Source: Alphaproteobacteria bacterium (GTDB lineage: Bacteria; Pseudomonadota; Alphaproteobacteria; Micropepsales; Micropepsaceae). From it: 14,909 nucleotides of DNA. Below the pieces are notes generated by a model, which saw nothing but the letters and a program-made list of their open reading frames with translations, was not told the origin of the DNA and did no database searches. The stretch lies in contig JAFKFF010000300.1 of the NCBI GenBank assembly GCA_017307315.1, positions 1-14,909 on the forward strand, given 5' to 3'. Within the stretch, counting starts at the first letter, position 1. The number at the start of each line of letters is the position of its first letter. Both the position numbers and the translations under genes were made by a program. Shown here in pieces: positions 14,797-14,909 of the stretch.

Positions 14797-14909
14797 CCGA
14801 TACTCTCACAGAGACCGCCTTCCTCAATGCCGTCCGTTTCGACGAACGGGGGCTGGTGCCGGCCATCGCCCAGTCGGCCGTTACCGGCCAGATCTTGATG
14901 ATGGCCTGG
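14793..14909 (+). CDS. hisI: Phosphoribosyl-AMP cyclohydrolase, N-terminal part only
   Basis: Only the first 39 codons are in the window. The translation contains AVRFDERGLVPAIAQSA and then TGQILMMAW, which matches the start of HisI. That enzyme opens the adenine ring of phosphoribosyl-AMP in the third step of histidine synthesis in the cytoplasm. The GTG start is set by GAAGGA six bases upstream and by its GTGA overlap with the metC stop. The catalytic zinc site (cysteines) would lie beyond the right edge, so whether the gene is intact, or fused to a HisE domain, cannot be seen. It appears to be the next member of the sulfur amino-acid transcription unit. Confidence 0.85.
   Translation, partial: MTDTLTETAFLNAVRFDERGLVPAIAQSAVTGQILMMAW

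Noticed and set aside
1..14909. Search for mobile elements, CRISPR arrays, toxin-antitoxin or defence genes, tRNAs and rRNAs
   Set aside because: No direct-repeat arrays, transposase or integrase motifs, small paired toxin-like genes or RNA gene signatures were seen by reading.

Overview
The window is GC-rich and gene-dense and reads as the chromosome of an alphaproteobacterium. Supporting signs are short intergenic gaps, many 1-14 nt gene overlaps, GTG/TTG starts, and protein variants I associate with alphaproteobacterial relatives (a class I dihydroorotase with a QVHFREPG motif, and the cysK-sseA-GNAT-metC neighbourhood). I cannot place it to genus. There are no RNA genes, insertion sequences, CRISPR arrays or phage genes, and no gene-free stretch longer than about 100 bp.

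Region A (1-1264, + strand) is the 3' part of an FAD-dependent D-2-hydroxyacid (D-2-hydroxyglutarate/glycolate/D-lactate type) dehydrogenase that enters from the left edge. Region B (1251-4450, - strand) is a two-gene unit. A secreted FKBP-type prolyl isomerase is followed 11 nt later by a large membrane protein fusing a GH17 beta-glucanase/transglycosylase domain to a GT2 glucosyltransferase, the NdvB/NdvC-like architecture linked to beta-1,3-glucan or cyclic glucan synthesis. Its 3' end overlaps region A tail to tail. Region C (4552-6603, - strand) is a class I dihydroorotase-family amidohydrolase followed by a LysE-family exporter.

Region D (6671-8061, + strand) is transcribed divergently from the amidohydrolase. 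It holds a YgfZ/IBA57-type folate-binding Fe-S maintenance protein overlapping a DNA-3-methyladenine glycosylase I by four bases. Region E (8131-14909, + strand) is a tightly packed cluster centred on sulfur amino acids: cysteine synthase, 3-mercaptopyruvate sulfurtransferase, a GNAT acetyltransferase, an OPT-family transporter, a POT-family peptide transporter, cystathionine beta-lyase, and the start of hisI at the right edge. Most neighbours overlap by 1-8 nt, so co-transcription and translational coupling are likely. The plausible logic is cysteine synthesis, cysteine/mercaptopyruvate and cystathionine breakdown, and uptake of peptides as an amino-acid source.

The most notable observation is damage inside region E. 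The OPT transporter has lost an internal C-terminal segment and changes reading frame near 12118, yet its original stop codon still overlaps the start of the POT gene. The GNAT gene just upstream appears to lack about 23 residues of its core fold, in frame. These are either real gene decay or two nearby assembly errors. Apart from that, and some substituted active-site residues, the window is mostly ordinary metabolism. I do not see a clear undescribed system such as a defence island or a biosynthetic cluster.
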